Under the pieces are notes generated by a model, which saw nothing but the letters and a program-made list of their open reading frames with translations, was not told the origin of the DNA and searched no databases. This document shows, piece after piece, positions 10,818 through 36,711 of a stretch of 64,000 nt of DNA. The stretch comes from Phaeosaccion multiseriatum (Eukaryota; Ochrophyta, other classes). Numbering within the stretch: the stretch's first letter is position 1; each line of letters starts with the position of its first letter. The stretch is taken from positions 868,001-932,000 of the forward strand of contig OZ218963.1 in the NCBI GenBank assembly GCA_965112735.1, written 5' to 3'. The translations under genes and the position numbers were made by a program.

Positions 10818-10870
10818 GATGAGAGGTCAGCCTGACTGGCTGAAGGATCTAGGCGTATGGTAGGATGAGA
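10779..10870 (+). repeat. 46-bp tandem duplication spanning a stop codon
   Basis: Two copies of a unit beginning GGTCAGCCTGACTGGCTGAA (10779 and 10825) differ at two positions near CATATCG/GTATGG. The first copy includes the stop codon of the 185-aa protein; the second is untranslated. Confidence 0.9.
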
Positions 10871-11468
10871 ATGTGCACTGGTGGGTGATTCAAATGAATG
10901 ACTGCGGAGAGGGCGGAGGCGACGGGGACTCAGAACGGAGTAGCTCCACGGGGCGCACAGTTCGTTCGACCGCTTTTGGCCCTCTCTAGTTGTTTCAGGG
11001 AGCCTGTAGGGTAGGCTTTTCTTTGTTTGTGTTTTAGGTTCATTGGATTTGTCGCCGCTGTTCTCGGCACCTTGCCCTTATCACCAGAAGAATAAAATTA
11101 ATGGTGTACATAAATGATGTCGACTCGACTCGACGCATCGAAAATACTCGCTTCGCTCGTCAAAACAGTACTGCAGCATGCCGCTGTCTGCTGCTGCTGT
11201 ACCACCAACTGGTGCCCCTCAGACCGCGACAACCCCCATACCGCAGCTGTTGCTGCCCCCCCCCCTCCCAACTCAAGAGCGGCCCCTCCTTGGCGAAGTC
11301 CGGCCGTTCATTCGTTCCTTCATCGTTGTATACATACATACATACATACATACATACATACATACATACATACATACATACATACATACATACATACATA
11401 CTCGTCGAGCGACCGCTCTCTTCGCCATCCCACAGCGCGAGACCCCGTGTGTGCTATCGTGCCATCTC
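10871..11468. other. Convergent intergenic region with poly(A)-like signal
   Basis: AATAAA at 11091-11096 could end the plus-strand transcript. A variant of the dispersed module (TGTACCACCAACTG) lies at about 11199-11212 after CTG triplets. A (TACA)n tract fills 11330-11400. No gene seen. Confidence 0.6.
11330..11400. repeat. (TACA)n microsatellite
   Basis: About 17 uninterrupted TACA units in the 3' flank of the methyltransferase gene. Confidence 0.95.
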
Positions 11469-13723
11469 TCATCTCCCTGCCTTCGATCCTCTGAGAGCCC
11501 TCGACGAGGTAGAGGACGCTCTAGTGTTCTCCCCCTCGCCCTCTCCTCCCCGCGGCGGTGACGACCATCCGGTTGACCCACCCCGGGAGGACCGAGAAGG
11601 TGGAGAAGGCGAAGAATGAAAGGAACGGGATGATCGAGCGGAAAGGTGTCCGTCGCTATCAACAGAACCTGAGCCCGCTTGATACCGTGATGCTTGTGAA
11701 GGCGATGATGATGATGATGGTGATGATGATGATCTTTGGGGCACTGACTGAATGAAGGGGATGCCTATGAAGGTGCGGCGGCAGTAGGCCTCGTATGTAC
11801 CCGGATAGAAGCCCTTGAGGCTCTCCTCTTCGTAGGGAATGCGTCGTGAGAAGAACATCCACGAGACGTATGAAAAGCTGTGCGCAATGTGCCCAAGGAG
11901 AAAGGGAGGGGTGGGTGGGAGGGCAACGGCCGGTCAGGGGTGTGCTCGTGGTAGTGGTCGCGTGCGCGCTTGTGTGTGTGTTAGTTTGTGTGTCTGTGTG
12001 TGTGTGTGTGTGTTTGCTTGTGTTTATGTTTGTTGTGTGTGTGCGTGTGTGTGTGCGTGTGTGTGTGTGTGTGTGTGAAGCTTCAGACTCGGAAGCGGAA
12101 GGAAGAGCACACCACCACTGATGTGAGACAAAAGAGTGGAGCCATCGAGGAGGATAACATATACTCCAACCATTGAGAATTTATGGGGCTGAGGGGAGAC
12201 CCGTCAACATAAGGCCAGGGGAGGAGGGAGGGATGGAGGGAGGGAGGGAGGGAGGGAGGGAGGGAGGAAGGAAGGAATCACTCACCCTATCCAGCAGAGC
12301 GGATTGACGAGGAGCATCTGGGTGCCCACCGTCCACCAGTACCAGCCGCAGTAGCTTGGGTGTCGGAAGAACCCGTACACCCCATGCGTGACCAGCTGGT
12401 GCCCGGCTTCCCTCTGCACCTGAATCTGGTGATTGAAGTTGCTGCCTGCTGTCCACATCGCCGCCACCCTTAGTACCTGAGGAGGAGCGGAGGGGCGGGA
12501 TTGATATTAGAGCTATGGAGAGGTGGGAGGTGTCTGAGGTGTGAGGTGTGGAGGGCGTTAATGGTGCGTTAGGCGTGAGGTGTGAGGTGTGGAGGGCGTT
12601 AATGGTGCGTAAGGCGTGAGAGGTGTGAGGTATGAGGTGTGGAGGGCGTTAATGGTGTGTTCGGCGTGAGGTGTGTGAGATGTGTGAGGTGTGAGGTGTG
12701 GAGGGCGTTAACGGTGCGTTAGGCGTGAGGTGTGAGGTGTGGAGGGCGTTAATGGTGTGTTCGGCGTGAGGTGTGAGTGAGACGTGTGAGGTGTGAGGTG
12801 TGGAGGGTGTTAATGGTGTGTTAGGCGTGAGGTGTGAGATGTGTGAGGTATGAGGTGTGGAGGATGTTAATGGTGAGGCGTGAAAACGTTAGATAACGTA
12901 AGATGACGTAAGCATACAGACACTGATCAATGTACTGCATGCACGCACACCTGTCCAGCAATGAGCAGCACGAGCCCAGCAACGGACAGGACAACGGCCC
13001 GACCCTTGAGCTGAGGAAAAAGCAACACCTCCACCCAGAACTCTCCCCAGCACAGCAGGGTGGCGATGGTGTACTCCTTGCTGTGGTTGATCACAAAACT
13101 TGACGACACACACACACACACACGACAGGCGGCAGGCGACAGGCAGCAGGTGAATTACTTATGGTGAAGGAGGAGGGGAAAGGGGGGAGTGTGGCGAAGG
13201 GAGGAGGCACAATGGAGAAGGAAAGAAAAAATGACAGAGCAGGGAGGCAGAGCTTCTCCGTAACGCCCACAGAAGTGGCAGGCACTTGTCAAGCACTTGT
13301 CAAGCACTTGTCAAGCCAACTAGCGCTCACCTATCGTAGGACACTGCGTGCGGTCGCTTACACGCCGTACAGAAGAACTCCAGGAAGTGGAAGGAGGAAA
13401 GCGAACATAGGTATACACACCAGCGGAACAGGTTACTGGACACCGCCTCTCGGGCCCCGAGCAGCGCCAGCAGCCCACAGGCCAGCGTCAGATGAATCCC
13501 CAGGATCAGCCCCAGTGCTCCCCCTGTTCCAGGCCGGCGTGGGTGGGTGAGGGCGAGTGTGGGGGGGGGGAGTGCGGGAGGGGAGAGTGTTACAGCAGGA
13601 TTTGGTGAGATTAAAGGGCCATCCTCTCTTACCTGCCAGTGCGACGCCACCCAAGCCATCCTTCGCGCTGAACTGGGGATTAGAGCACCCTTCAAAGTTG
13701 AGCCGGCTATGGAGTAGTCCCAT
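11469..13723 (-). CDS. ICMT: Isoprenylcysteine carboxyl methyltransferase (STE14/ICMT family), 343 aa
   Basis: Methylates the carboxyl group of prenylated cysteines at the ER membrane, the last step of CaaX processing. Exons: 13723-13633, 13523-13331, 13098-12951, 12476-12286, 11877-11469; phases agree (1032 nt). Family signatures in order: 'SFHFLEFFCTA', 'FVINHSKEYTIA', 'AGSNFNHQIQVQ', 'LVTHGVYGFFRHPSYCGWY' (S-adenosylmethionine-binding HxxR...HPSY region), 'GTQMLLVNPLC' and 'RRIPYEEESLKGFYPGTYEAYCRR'. Several hydrophobic segments fit a polytopic membrane enzyme. I chose ATG 13723 (MGLLHSRLNFEG); an in-frame start at 13801 is possible. After the usual family end ('GIPFIQ') the frame continues for about 90 Ser-rich residues, which is unusual and could be a lineage extension. 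The intron between exons 3 and 4 is a minisatellite. Confidence 0.9.
12530..12880. repeat. About 42-bp minisatellite in ICMT intron
   Basis: Roughly seven degenerate copies of a unit like GTGTGGAGGGCGTTAATGG plus 'TGCGTTAGGCGTGAGGTGTGA'. Units differ by small insertions (for example extra GTGAG) and by GCGTT/GTGTT changes. It lies wholly inside the intron 12477-12950. A separate GGGA run sits at 12233-12270 in the next intron. Confidence 0.9.
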
Positions 13724-13981
13724 CGGCCGGCCGCTGCCTCTCCTCCCCCACACACCCTTCCCTCTTCTTCCTTCAGACTTAAGAATGAATTGGTAATTCA
13801 AGCTGAGGCTGAGGGGTACGATTCAATCTCTACAACAAGCAAGAGCGAGTCGAAGTGGTCGCGGTGAGAGAGGGTTCAACAGGCTGGCAAACCGGAGGAC
13901 CACCACACAGATGTCGCACAAAGAGATATCACAAAAAAAAGTATAAAGAAGTTGGAAAAACAACATAGGACATACGTCCCA
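13724..13981. promoter_or_regulatory. Divergent promoter region, ICMT / PNPLA8-like
   Basis: 258 bp separate the proposed start codons of the two divergent genes. No sequence element is obvious beyond short A-rich tracts (13931-13940). Confidence 0.35.
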
Positions 13982-28359
<14,378 letters not shown>

Positions 28360-29110
28360 GGGGCGGTGATGTGCTGGTGCCCCCCCGGGGTGCGCTGCCA
28401 CCCCCCCACCCCGGGGTGCCGACTCCCGTTACTGGCCACTTCCGCACCCCGCTGCCGCGCGGATGCCCACCCTTGGGCTTTGGGGGAGAGCGCAGTGGAG
28501 TGTTTGATGGTGTGATGTGCTTACTCAGTCCGAGGGAGGAGGAGGGGTGGTCAGACGAAGAGCATTTGCTTTCTGTGTATAGCTAAAGTCCTCCCCTCAT
28601 GTTTTATATAAATTGTATACAATGACGTGAGTTGATTTTACACTCCCTCTACCTCCTCCCCTTGATGTTATGTATGTGATATATATATATACATATATAC
28701 AAGCATGCGTTCTTATTCCCCAGCCTCCTCCTCTTCACTCGGCCTTCGAAGTCACACCTCAGCAGCCGTGACACAATGAGCTTTCGATGGATCCCCTCTC
28801 GGACTCACAGAGGCCTGCGTCATACTCGTCCCAAGCCTCGACGCTCGATGTCAGCATCGTCACTGTTGGTTCGTTGCAGTTTTCAGTTTCAGCTTGCGTG
28901 GATGCTTTGAGGGCCCGGGCTCAGCCGGATAGTCCCTCGCTGTCGCTAACCGCAGCAGCTGCAGCGGTTGGTGATACAGCAGCAGCAGCAGCAGCAGCAG
29001 CAACTTCTTCCTCTCCGCCGTCGCCATCACCAGCGTCTCGCCCTCTTCGTGTCCCCCCCGGCACTGTGGTGTGGCCGTGGTGTGGCTGCCTTGCCCTGCG
29101 CTCCTAGGCT
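28360..29110. other. Convergent intergenic region
   Basis: Tail-to-tail spacer between the phospholipase (+) and SNAPC1-like (-) genes. It contains an AT-rich patch with TATATATA (28595-28700) that may include termination signals, and one copy of the dispersed module at 28968. A 106-aa open frame (28787-29107) has only low-complexity content, so I do not call it a gene. Confidence 0.55.
28943..28980 (+). repeat. GTTGGTGATAC module, copy 6, with half-palindrome
   Basis: GCGGTTGGTGATACAGC followed by (AGC)n to 29001. It is preceded by TGTCGCTAACCGC, an imperfect inverted copy of the module, separated by AGCAGCT. Confidence 0.75.
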
Positions 29111-31911
29111 TCATGAACCTTTCCGCACCTCCACTATGACGTTCCCCTTGTTCAGCAAGTCATCATCCTCGTCGCTGGTTTCTCCTCCACTGCCATCACC
29201 ACTCTCCTCCTCCTCCTCCTCGACTGCCTCCCGTCTCTTCTGTGCCGGCACTGTGGCTGCCTTTCCCCTCCCCGCCTTCGTCCTCTTTCGTCCCTTTGGC
29301 TGAGCTTTTCTCACACCCTCCACAATTGCATTCCCCTCGTTCAGCAAGTCATCATCCTCGTCGCTGGTTTCTCCTCCGCTGCCATCACCACTCTCCTCCT
29401 CCTCATCCTCCTCCTCCTCCTCCTCCGCCTCGCCTGTCTTCCCTCTCTTCCGCGCCGGCCCTGTGGCTGCCTTTGCCCTCTCTGCCTTCCCTCTCTTCTG
29501 TGCCGGCACTGTGGCTGCCTTTGCCCTCCCCGCCTTCGTCCTCTTTCGTCCCTTCGCCTGAGCTTTTGCCGAACCCTCCACAATTGCATTCCCCTCGTTC
29601 AGCAAGTCATCATCCTCGTCGCTGGTTTCTCCTCCGCTGCCATCACCACTCTCCTCCTCCTCCTCCTCCTCCTCCTCCGCCTCGCCTGTCTTCCCTCTCT
29701 TCCGCGCCGGCCCTGTGGCTGCCTTTGCCCTCTCTGCCTTCCCTCTCTTCTGTACCGGCACTGTGGCTGCCTTTGCCCTCCCCGTCTTCGCCCTCTTTCG
29801 TCCCTTCGCCTGAGCTTTTGCCGAACCCTCCACAATTGCATTCCCCTCGTTCAGCAAGTCATCATCCTCGTCGCTGGTTTCTCCTCCGCTGCCATCACCA
29901 CTCTCCTCCTCCTCGACTGCCTTCCCTCTCTTCCGTGCCGGCCCTGTGGCTGCCTTTGCCCTCTCCGCCTTCCCTCTCTTCTGTGCCGGCACTGTGGCTG
30001 CCTTTGCCCTCCCCGCCTTCGCCCTCTTTCGTACCCTCAGCTGAGCTCTGGGCATACCATCCACTATGGCGTTCCCCTCGTTCAGCAAGTCATCATCCTC
30101 GTCGCTGGTTCCTTCTCCGCTGCCATCACCACTCTCCTCCTCCTCCTCCTCCTCCGCCTCGCCTGTCTTCCCTCTCTTCCGCGCCGGCCCTGTGGCTGCC
30201 TTTGCCCTCTCTGCCTTCCCTCTCTTCTGTGCCGGCACTGTGGCTGCCTTTGCCCTCCCCGCCTTCGTCCTCTTTCGTCCCTTCGCCTGAGCTTTTGCCG
30301 AACCCTCCACAATTGCATTCCCCTCGTTCAGCAAGTCATCATCCTCGTCGCTGGTTTCTCCTCCGCTGCCATCACCACTCTCCTCCTCCTCCTCCTCCTC
30401 CTCCTCCTCCTCCTCCTCCGCCTCGCCTGTCTTCCCTCTCTTCCGCGCCGGCCCTGTGGCTGCCTTTGCCCTCTCTGCCTTCCCTCTCTTCTGTGCCGGC
30501 ACTGTGGCTGCCTTTGCCCTCCCCGCCTTCGCCCTCTTTCGTCCCTTCGCCTGAGCTTTTGCCACACCCTCCACAATTGCATTCCCCTCATTCAGCATGT
30601 CATCATCCTCGTCGCTGGTTTCTCCTCCGCTGCCATCACCACTCTCCTCCTCCTCCTCGCCTATCTTCCCTCTCTTCCGTGCCGACCCTGTGGCTGCCTT
30701 TACGCTCCTCCCCGCCTTCGCCCACTTTCGTACCTTCAGCTGAGCTCTGGGCATACCATCCACTATGGCGTTCCCCTCATTCAGCAAGTCATCATCCTCA
30801 TCGCTGGTTCCTTCTCCGCTGCCATCACCACTCTCTTCCTCCTCGACTGCCTTCCTTCTCTTCCGTGCTGGCACTGTGCCTGTCCTTGCCTTCCCCGCCT
30901 TCGCTTTTCTTTGCGTCTTCGGCTGAGCCTTTGCTGCAACTGCCAATGGTCTTCCTCCGCCCCTTAATTTCTCTGGAGCAGTCCTCTTGCTCGCCCCTCC
31001 ACTCTTTCTACTGAGGAGGGTGTCACCGGGGGTGTGATCATCCACATCAACATCACTACCACTGCTGCTGCCACTACTTGCCTCACTACTGCTGCCACCC
31101 TCATCGTCACTGGGAACTCCTTGCCCTCTCCGCCTTCCGCTAGCAGTCTGTGTATGTAGTCCATGAACAGCTGGACGAGAAGGAGTCGCCTTCCTCCTCG
31201 CTCTGCTCTTCTTTTGTGCTTTTGATGCCTTGGGCCTCCTGCTCTTCCCTGGTAGCACATCTCCCAAGATTGTACATGCTTCGTTTAGCACGTCGTCGTC
31301 GTCTCCTTTTGGCCCTTCTTCCCCTGCCACCTCTGCCTGGCCCTCGCGGTCTCCCCCCGCCAATATCTGCTGGAGAAACCCTGAAACAACCCCTCGTGGT
31401 TTCAAAGTCTCTGTGACCTCTGCCACTTCATCCTTGCCTTCATGCTCTCCCTGATTCTCATGTTTGCCTTCACCACCATCATCTCCACCTTCATCCCCGC
31501 CCTCATCCTCATCTTCTGTCAACTCGAACTCCATCATGAGATCAATGTCATCATCATCCTCCGCTCCTCCTTCCTCCGACACGTCATCGTCGGAAGGCTT
31601 CGTCATTCCCTCATCGGTTCTAGTCTCTTGCTCTTCGATCCTTGCCTGCTCTTCAGCAACTCTAATGCCCAACCCCAGCCTAGACAGATGGCTTCCACCC
31701 CCCCGTCCCGCGGCAGAGGGTCGCATGCCTAATCCTAATCCCAGTAGTCCCGACAGACCTCCCCCGCTGCTCCTGCTCGCCTGTCTTCCTTGCTGCTCCC
31801 GCTTGTTCCTCGAGTAGGCACTCTCCGTGAGGCCCGCAGCAGAGCTCCTGTCACCCGCGCTCCGGCCTCCCTTCTCCGCCCCAGCGGCTAGCACACGCCC
31901 TTCACCATGAC

Positions 31912-31943
<32 letters not shown>

Positions 31944-34473
31944 CCACCACTGCCACTACTCCCGTCGCCAGAGCCCTGCTGCACCATTCTCCTCAACGCA
32001 GACACGGCAGAGGCTGTCCCCGTGCCAGCAGTGCTCGTCGAGGAAGTGTCTAGCATCTCGTGCAGGCGGTTGCGGTCAACATCCCTCCTACTGCCTCCCC
32101 CTCTCCCTTCTCCGCCGCCATCTATAGCACCTATACTCTCGTACACGCTTGCTGCGGCGGCGGCAGCTGCCTCTTCACTGGCAGCCTCAGCGGCGCTCGC
32201 GTTGGTGCCGCGAAGAGCTGCGGCGGTCATTCGTCGCGTAGACGAAGACAGTCGAGCGGCCCGTGAGAGGTAAGAAGCCCTCCCTGAGGTCACCGACACG
32301 ATGGTTTGCCTTGGGGCCGGGGCAAATACAGGCTCCCTCAGCGGGGCCGCCGGGGGTAGGTAAGGCTCGAAGGGGGTGGGGTGGGGGCGCAGCCGTGTTG
32401 CTAGTGCCCCACGTGTTCTCGTGGCGTCGACATGGTCGCCGTCGTCAGACAGCCGCCGCTCCTCCTCCTCCTCCTCCTCCTCCTCATGAAGCCTATTCGG
32501 CAAGTGCACAGGCCGAGTGCGCGAGCCAGGCTCCAAGCCTTGTACTGTCCGGCGCGGTGTCCCCTCCAGTGCGAGTGTCATTGCCGTGACGAGGGGACCA
32601 GCAGCGTCGGAGCGGAGGACTCGCTGACTGCCCGTCGTCCCATTCGCTGCTCCCGCTTCTGCTCCCACCCCAACTAGCGAGCCGAGAGAACAGGCCGCTT
32701 TGGTCGCGTGGTCTAAGTACTCCGCGTACGCAGGCCCGAGTGAGAGCACGTCCGTTCTACACGTCGTTAACACCTTCTCCAGCCCGAAGGCCGTGTATCG
32801 CCGCCCCAGCCCTCCTTCCATGATCCCTCCGCCCGAGCGGCTCGTGCCACCCCCCCCCCCCCCCCCCCTCCCCCTCCCCCCCCCCCGACCTCTCGCCATC
32901 CTCTTCTCTTCGCGTTTTTTCCGCCGCTGAACTTGACCTTCGCGAGCCCTTTCGCGCTCCCTGATGCCCTTCTTGTCTGTCCTGCTGAGCAGCATGAGTG
33001 AATCGACCATGTATCTGCGGCTCTCGCCATGTCCCTCTTGGCCCCATTTGCCGCAGCTTCCGCCCGTGCCACTTGCTGCGGCAGCCCTCACTGCTCTCAG
33101 TAAGCCGCTCGCCTTCCTCCTGCTGCCGTCGGTGTCACTCTCTGGAGAGCCACCGCCACCCTGAGGAGCCGCCTTCTCCGGATCATCAGCATCAGGAGCA
33201 GCAACCGCAGCAGCAGCCACAGCAGCAGCCGCAGCAGCCTTAGCCTTAGCCTCAGCCTGCACCCTGTGCCGCTCGACTACGGCCCCTGTGGGACCACTCC
33301 AGAGCGCAGGCTGCAAGGCTCCTCCGACAATGAGCTTGGCAAGCACGAGGGACGCCTCCGCCGCCTGAGGCAGGGACAGCCGAAAAGCCCCCTGACAGAT
33401 GGCACGTATGCAAGAGTATATAGGAAAGGACCGAGTTGGAGGAAGGTGGTACTTTCAGCGCGTGCCAAGAGAGGGGTGGATCATGAGGGAAGGAAGGAAA
33501 GGGAAGGGAGGGGGGAGGGAGGGAGAGGAATGTGGTGCGTTGCCCCCCCCACCCCCTGTGTTGTTGTCACCTGCTGTTTGCCCCTCCCCCCTTCCACTGC
33601 CATCATCTCTTACCTGCAGCTCCGCGAGCGACAGCATGGCAGACGCGTCCACCCGGATGTCGACAGCGGTGGGCGGCTGCATGTGGAGCTCTGGCATATG
33701 CGGCCGGGGCAGCAGGAGCTGGGTCTGGTGCAGACAAAAGAGCGCAAAGACGAGGCCGCCGCGGAAGGCCAAGCTCCCGGGCCCGATGTAGCGTGGGCCT
33801 GTGTAGAGTGACGAGACAATTGTAACGGCGGACATGAGATACACCTTCCGTGGTAGGTAGTGCTTCGGTTCGGTTCGGTTAGGTTCCCACCAGCGAGACT
33901 TGCCTAAATTGACGTCTGGTGGAGGTCGCTGTAGAAGGCGAATGCAAGTACCGTATGCTGCGTGAAGGAGGGAAGAGGGATTTACTGAAGGTTTGTGGGC
34001 TCTGCGGGCAGCATGGTGAATCAGGGAGAAGCGCCGAGCACTCCACACCGCCTTGAAGGCCGCGAAGGACAGCACGGGCTGCTGCGGAGGGAACAGAAGG
34101 CAGACGAGGCGAGGAGGAGGAGGAGGCGTGAACCGTGCGCTTCGAGAGGAGGCCTCAAAGTCGAGCTGCAAAGATCCTGCTGCTCTCTCGCGCCACCCCA
34201 CCCCGCGCTTACCTCTGCTGCTGCTGCTCCTCCTGCTGCTCTCTCTGAGAGTAGAGGAGATGCACTGATTGCGGCCAGCCACTCCCCGACTAGCCCGAGC
34301 AAGTCTCGCTCCAAGCTGGTCACTAGCGACGTTGCTGCACCAGCCGGAAGAGGAGGATTTCGTTGCTGCTGGAGCCCCTGCTCCTCCCCAGTTTCTTCGT
34401 CCTCATTTTCCTCCTCCTCCTCCTCCTCCTCTTCTTCTTCTTCTTCTTCATCTTCCTCTTCTTCCTCTTCCAT
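29111..34473 (-). CDS. SNAPC1-like protein with highly repeated C-terminal tail, about 1646 aa
   Basis: SNAPC1 is a subunit of the snRNA-activating complex that binds the proximal element of snRNA promoters. Exons: 34473-34213, 34165-33952, 33798-33614, 33391-29111; phases agree (4941 nt). Similarity to SNAPC1 is in the first 250 residues: 'FAAFKAVWSARRFSLIHHA' (compare the F..F...W....F..I pattern), 'YIGPGSLAFRGGLVFALFCLHQTQ' and 'AAEASLVLAKLIVGGAL'. The N-terminus begins with an acidic tract. The remainder is about six times longer than the animal tail: Gly/Ser-rich linkers, acidic stretches, then about eight near-identical modules of 80-86 residues each alternating 'SDEDDDLLNEGNAIVEG' with basic 'KGRKRTKAGRAKAATVPAQK'. 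Family call rests on spaced motifs and needs profile comparison. Confidence 0.65.
29115..30960 (-). repeat. Coding tandem repeat, about 8 copies of roughly 240-260 bp
   Basis: Copies share nearly identical nucleotide sequence (for example 'CCTCGTTCAGCAAGTCATCA' recurs each period) and differ mainly in the length of a CTC run encoding the Glu tract. A diverged ancestral-looking version ('DDDDVLNEACTILGDVLPGK') lies upstream near 31260. Confidence 0.95.
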
Positions 34474-34793
34474 ATTTTAGAGGCAATTTCTTGGGGGGAG
34501 GGGGGGGGGAAGCGGAAGCCATTCGGGCGAGCTTAAACTCAATTTCCCAATTTCTCCCTCCTCCAAGTCCGCTCTTTCCTTCCTCCTTCTCGTCCCCGGT
34601 GTTCGGTCACACTACACGGGGAGACCTCCCTGCTCCAGCTGCCGCTGCTGCTGCTCTGCTGCTGCTGCTGGTGAGGGAGAAAGCTGTCAGAGGGAGAGGC
34701 AGGACGGGTATCTTCCCCACATGGCTCTTCACTCTTTCGTAGGAGCAGCAAGCGTAGCGGGAGCAGGGGGGGCAGCGACACAGGCGCCGTCTA
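34474..34793. promoter_or_regulatory. Divergent promoter region
   Basis: 320 bp between the SNAPC1-like start (-) and the ATG at 34794 (+). An in-frame stop at 34755 supports the 34794 start. It includes a G-run (34496-34509), CTC-rich DNA and CTG triplets (34643-34671). Confidence 0.4.
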
Positions 34794-36435
34794 ATGCCTA
34801 CGCGTAAACAGCAATGGAAGAGGCAGAGGAGTCGGAGTATATCCACGGATTTGCTTGACGTGCTGGAGAGTCTCAGCGTTGCCTCGAACGGCAAGGGCAA
34901 GTTGCCAACCTCCAACAGGTCCAACAGGTGGGTAAGAGCACCAGGGGGGAAGAGAAGAGGGGGTACGGGAGGGACGGATGAAGAGGTGTAAAGATGCGGA
35001 CAGACTGTGAGTGAGAGGGGAGTGTGAAAGACAGAGATGGAGGCAGGGTGGGGAGAGAGGCGGTCTTTTTTTGTATGTGGTGGTGCTACGCAGCTAAACA
35101 CACACGCCTTCTTCCCCCCCCAGTGTATCAACCCTATGGCAAAAGCAGAGGGGACCGCCACTGGACCCGGAGAAGAGGGCGTGGACATGGGACACCACTT
35201 TGAGGCGTGGAGAAGGGGGGAAGATTATCAGACCCAAAAAAGAAGTGCATTTCGACCAGGTGCGTCGGAGCACAAAGGAGCAAGGGAAAGTTGAGTTGTT
35301 TGTATGTGCCTCTAACGGTTCGCCTCTTTGCATCTGCAGACCGTGCGGATGCTGCTTGTACCGTCACGAAGGGAGTTTGGAGAGGACACTACAAGGAAGT
35401 AAGTGGGCCCTGGGGCTCTCCAATGCCCAAAGTCTGTACGTAGCGCTACAAGCTAACCTGACTCTTGCCTTGTGTATGTTACTATGTTGTCAGAGTGTGG
35501 TGGACCCGCGGCGACATTGCAAGCTTTCGAGAAGGAGGTAAGAAAGTAAGACTCTGACTGTACTAGCGCCGCACTCCGTACATCTTTGATGGTAGGGGAG
35601 TAGGGAGCGAAGGGGCGCAATCCCTTCTTTTGTCCTTCGTTCACAAGTCCGAACAGCCTTGCCGAGATTGATAAAGAAAGCCCCCTTCTCTCGGTTCTCG
35701 GTCTCTCTCTCTCTCTCTGCTCTCTCTTTTAAAGCTTCTCGAGACTGCGGAGCGCGACTGGGAGGGAAAGCCTTGTTACGTCCGGCAGATGGGGCAGAAG
35801 GAGGGGGGGAGGAAGGGCGTGTTCGCAGCTTTTCGGGTGCCAGTGCGCAGCTTGAACGCCTAAAGGAAGGAGAGGAGGAGACGAATGAGGGGGGTGGTGG
35901 ACACTCGGAGGACGACGACCTGGAGAGCACCAACTCCACTGAGTCCTTGTCGCCGTTCTCCTCCTTACCTTCCTCCCCTGATGCCACTATAGACAAGGCG
36001 TGCGGTAATGCTTTGTCGCCGGCTCTGCAAGAGCGTCAGCGGGAGGAGGAGGAGGAGGAGGAGGAGGAGGAGGAGGAGGAGGAGGAGGAGGAGCCTTGTG
36101 GTGCGGAAATGACCGCCCCGATTCGGTCTGTGGCATCAGACCCAAGCCTTCGCAGCCTCGGAATGGACGGTTTGCTGCCCTTGTTGCGACCCCAGGGGGA
36201 CAGGAGGGACCGTGGTGAAGACTACGGCTCCTGCGCGGTAGTCAGAGGCCCGCTCGCTCAGGCTCCTGCCGCTGCTGCTGGGCCTTCCAGTGGACGGGGC
36301 CAACAGCGCAAGCCGGAGCAGTCCAGGGGCCTAGGAGGAGGGCTGTGTGGAGGACAACAGGGCATGCGGAAAAGCTCTTCTTGCGTGGTGGGGCTCGACC
36401 GGCAGCAGCAGTATGTGCATGGAAAGGAGTTGTGA
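34794..36435 (+). CDS. Protein with 'VxF - PSRxEF - VWW' domain, about 357 aa
   Basis: Exons: 34794-34927, 35124-35259, 35340-35398, 35494-35537, 35735-36435; phases agree (1074 nt). Across three short exons it encodes 'KKEVHFDQ', 'TVRMLLVPSRREFGEDTTRK' and 'VWWTRGDIASFREG'. I recognise the pattern VxF....V.....PSR.E......WW...D...F as a short domain frequent in stramenopile proteins. The KxVxF element also resembles a protein phosphatase 1 docking motif, but PP1 binding is inference. The N-terminal exon is basic with a Leu-rich helix ('STDLLDVLESL'). The tail is Ser/Glu-rich with a poly-Glu run from GGA repeats (36043-36093) and 'SVASDPSLRSLGMDGLLPLL'. AATAAA at 36523-36528 is a plausible poly(A) signal. 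Function is unknown. Confidence 0.75.
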
Positions 36436-36522
36436 GGGCCCTCGAAGGAGGAGGGCCGTCTGTACAACTAATAGTCCGAGAAACAAATAGGAAATTATAG
36501 AAAAAGTAATTAGGAATTAAAA

Positions 36523-36528
36523 AATAAA
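36523..36528 (+). terminator. Poly(A)-like signal AATAAA
   Basis: Lies 88 bp after the stop of the plus-strand gene within an AT-rich stretch, 184 bp before the 3' end of the convergent START-domain gene. Confidence 0.5.
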
Positions 36529-36711
36529 GTATATTTACAGGCATTTTGGAGGGCGTAGTAGTAAGACTGGGTTCATAACCCCCCCCCCCCCTCTCTCTCT
36601 CTCTCGTTCTGTCACCCCAAAATAACAATAATACCAGCCAGCCCAGGATCCTCTCTGTTACAAGACAAGCGCTGGTTGCCCTGGTCGTCCTTTCCTCGTC
36701 AGTGACCCTCG

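Noticed and set aside
29242-31014. 590-aa plus-strand open frame
   Set aside because: Antisense of the SNAPC1-like repeat tail; composition follows the repeat and no motif appears.
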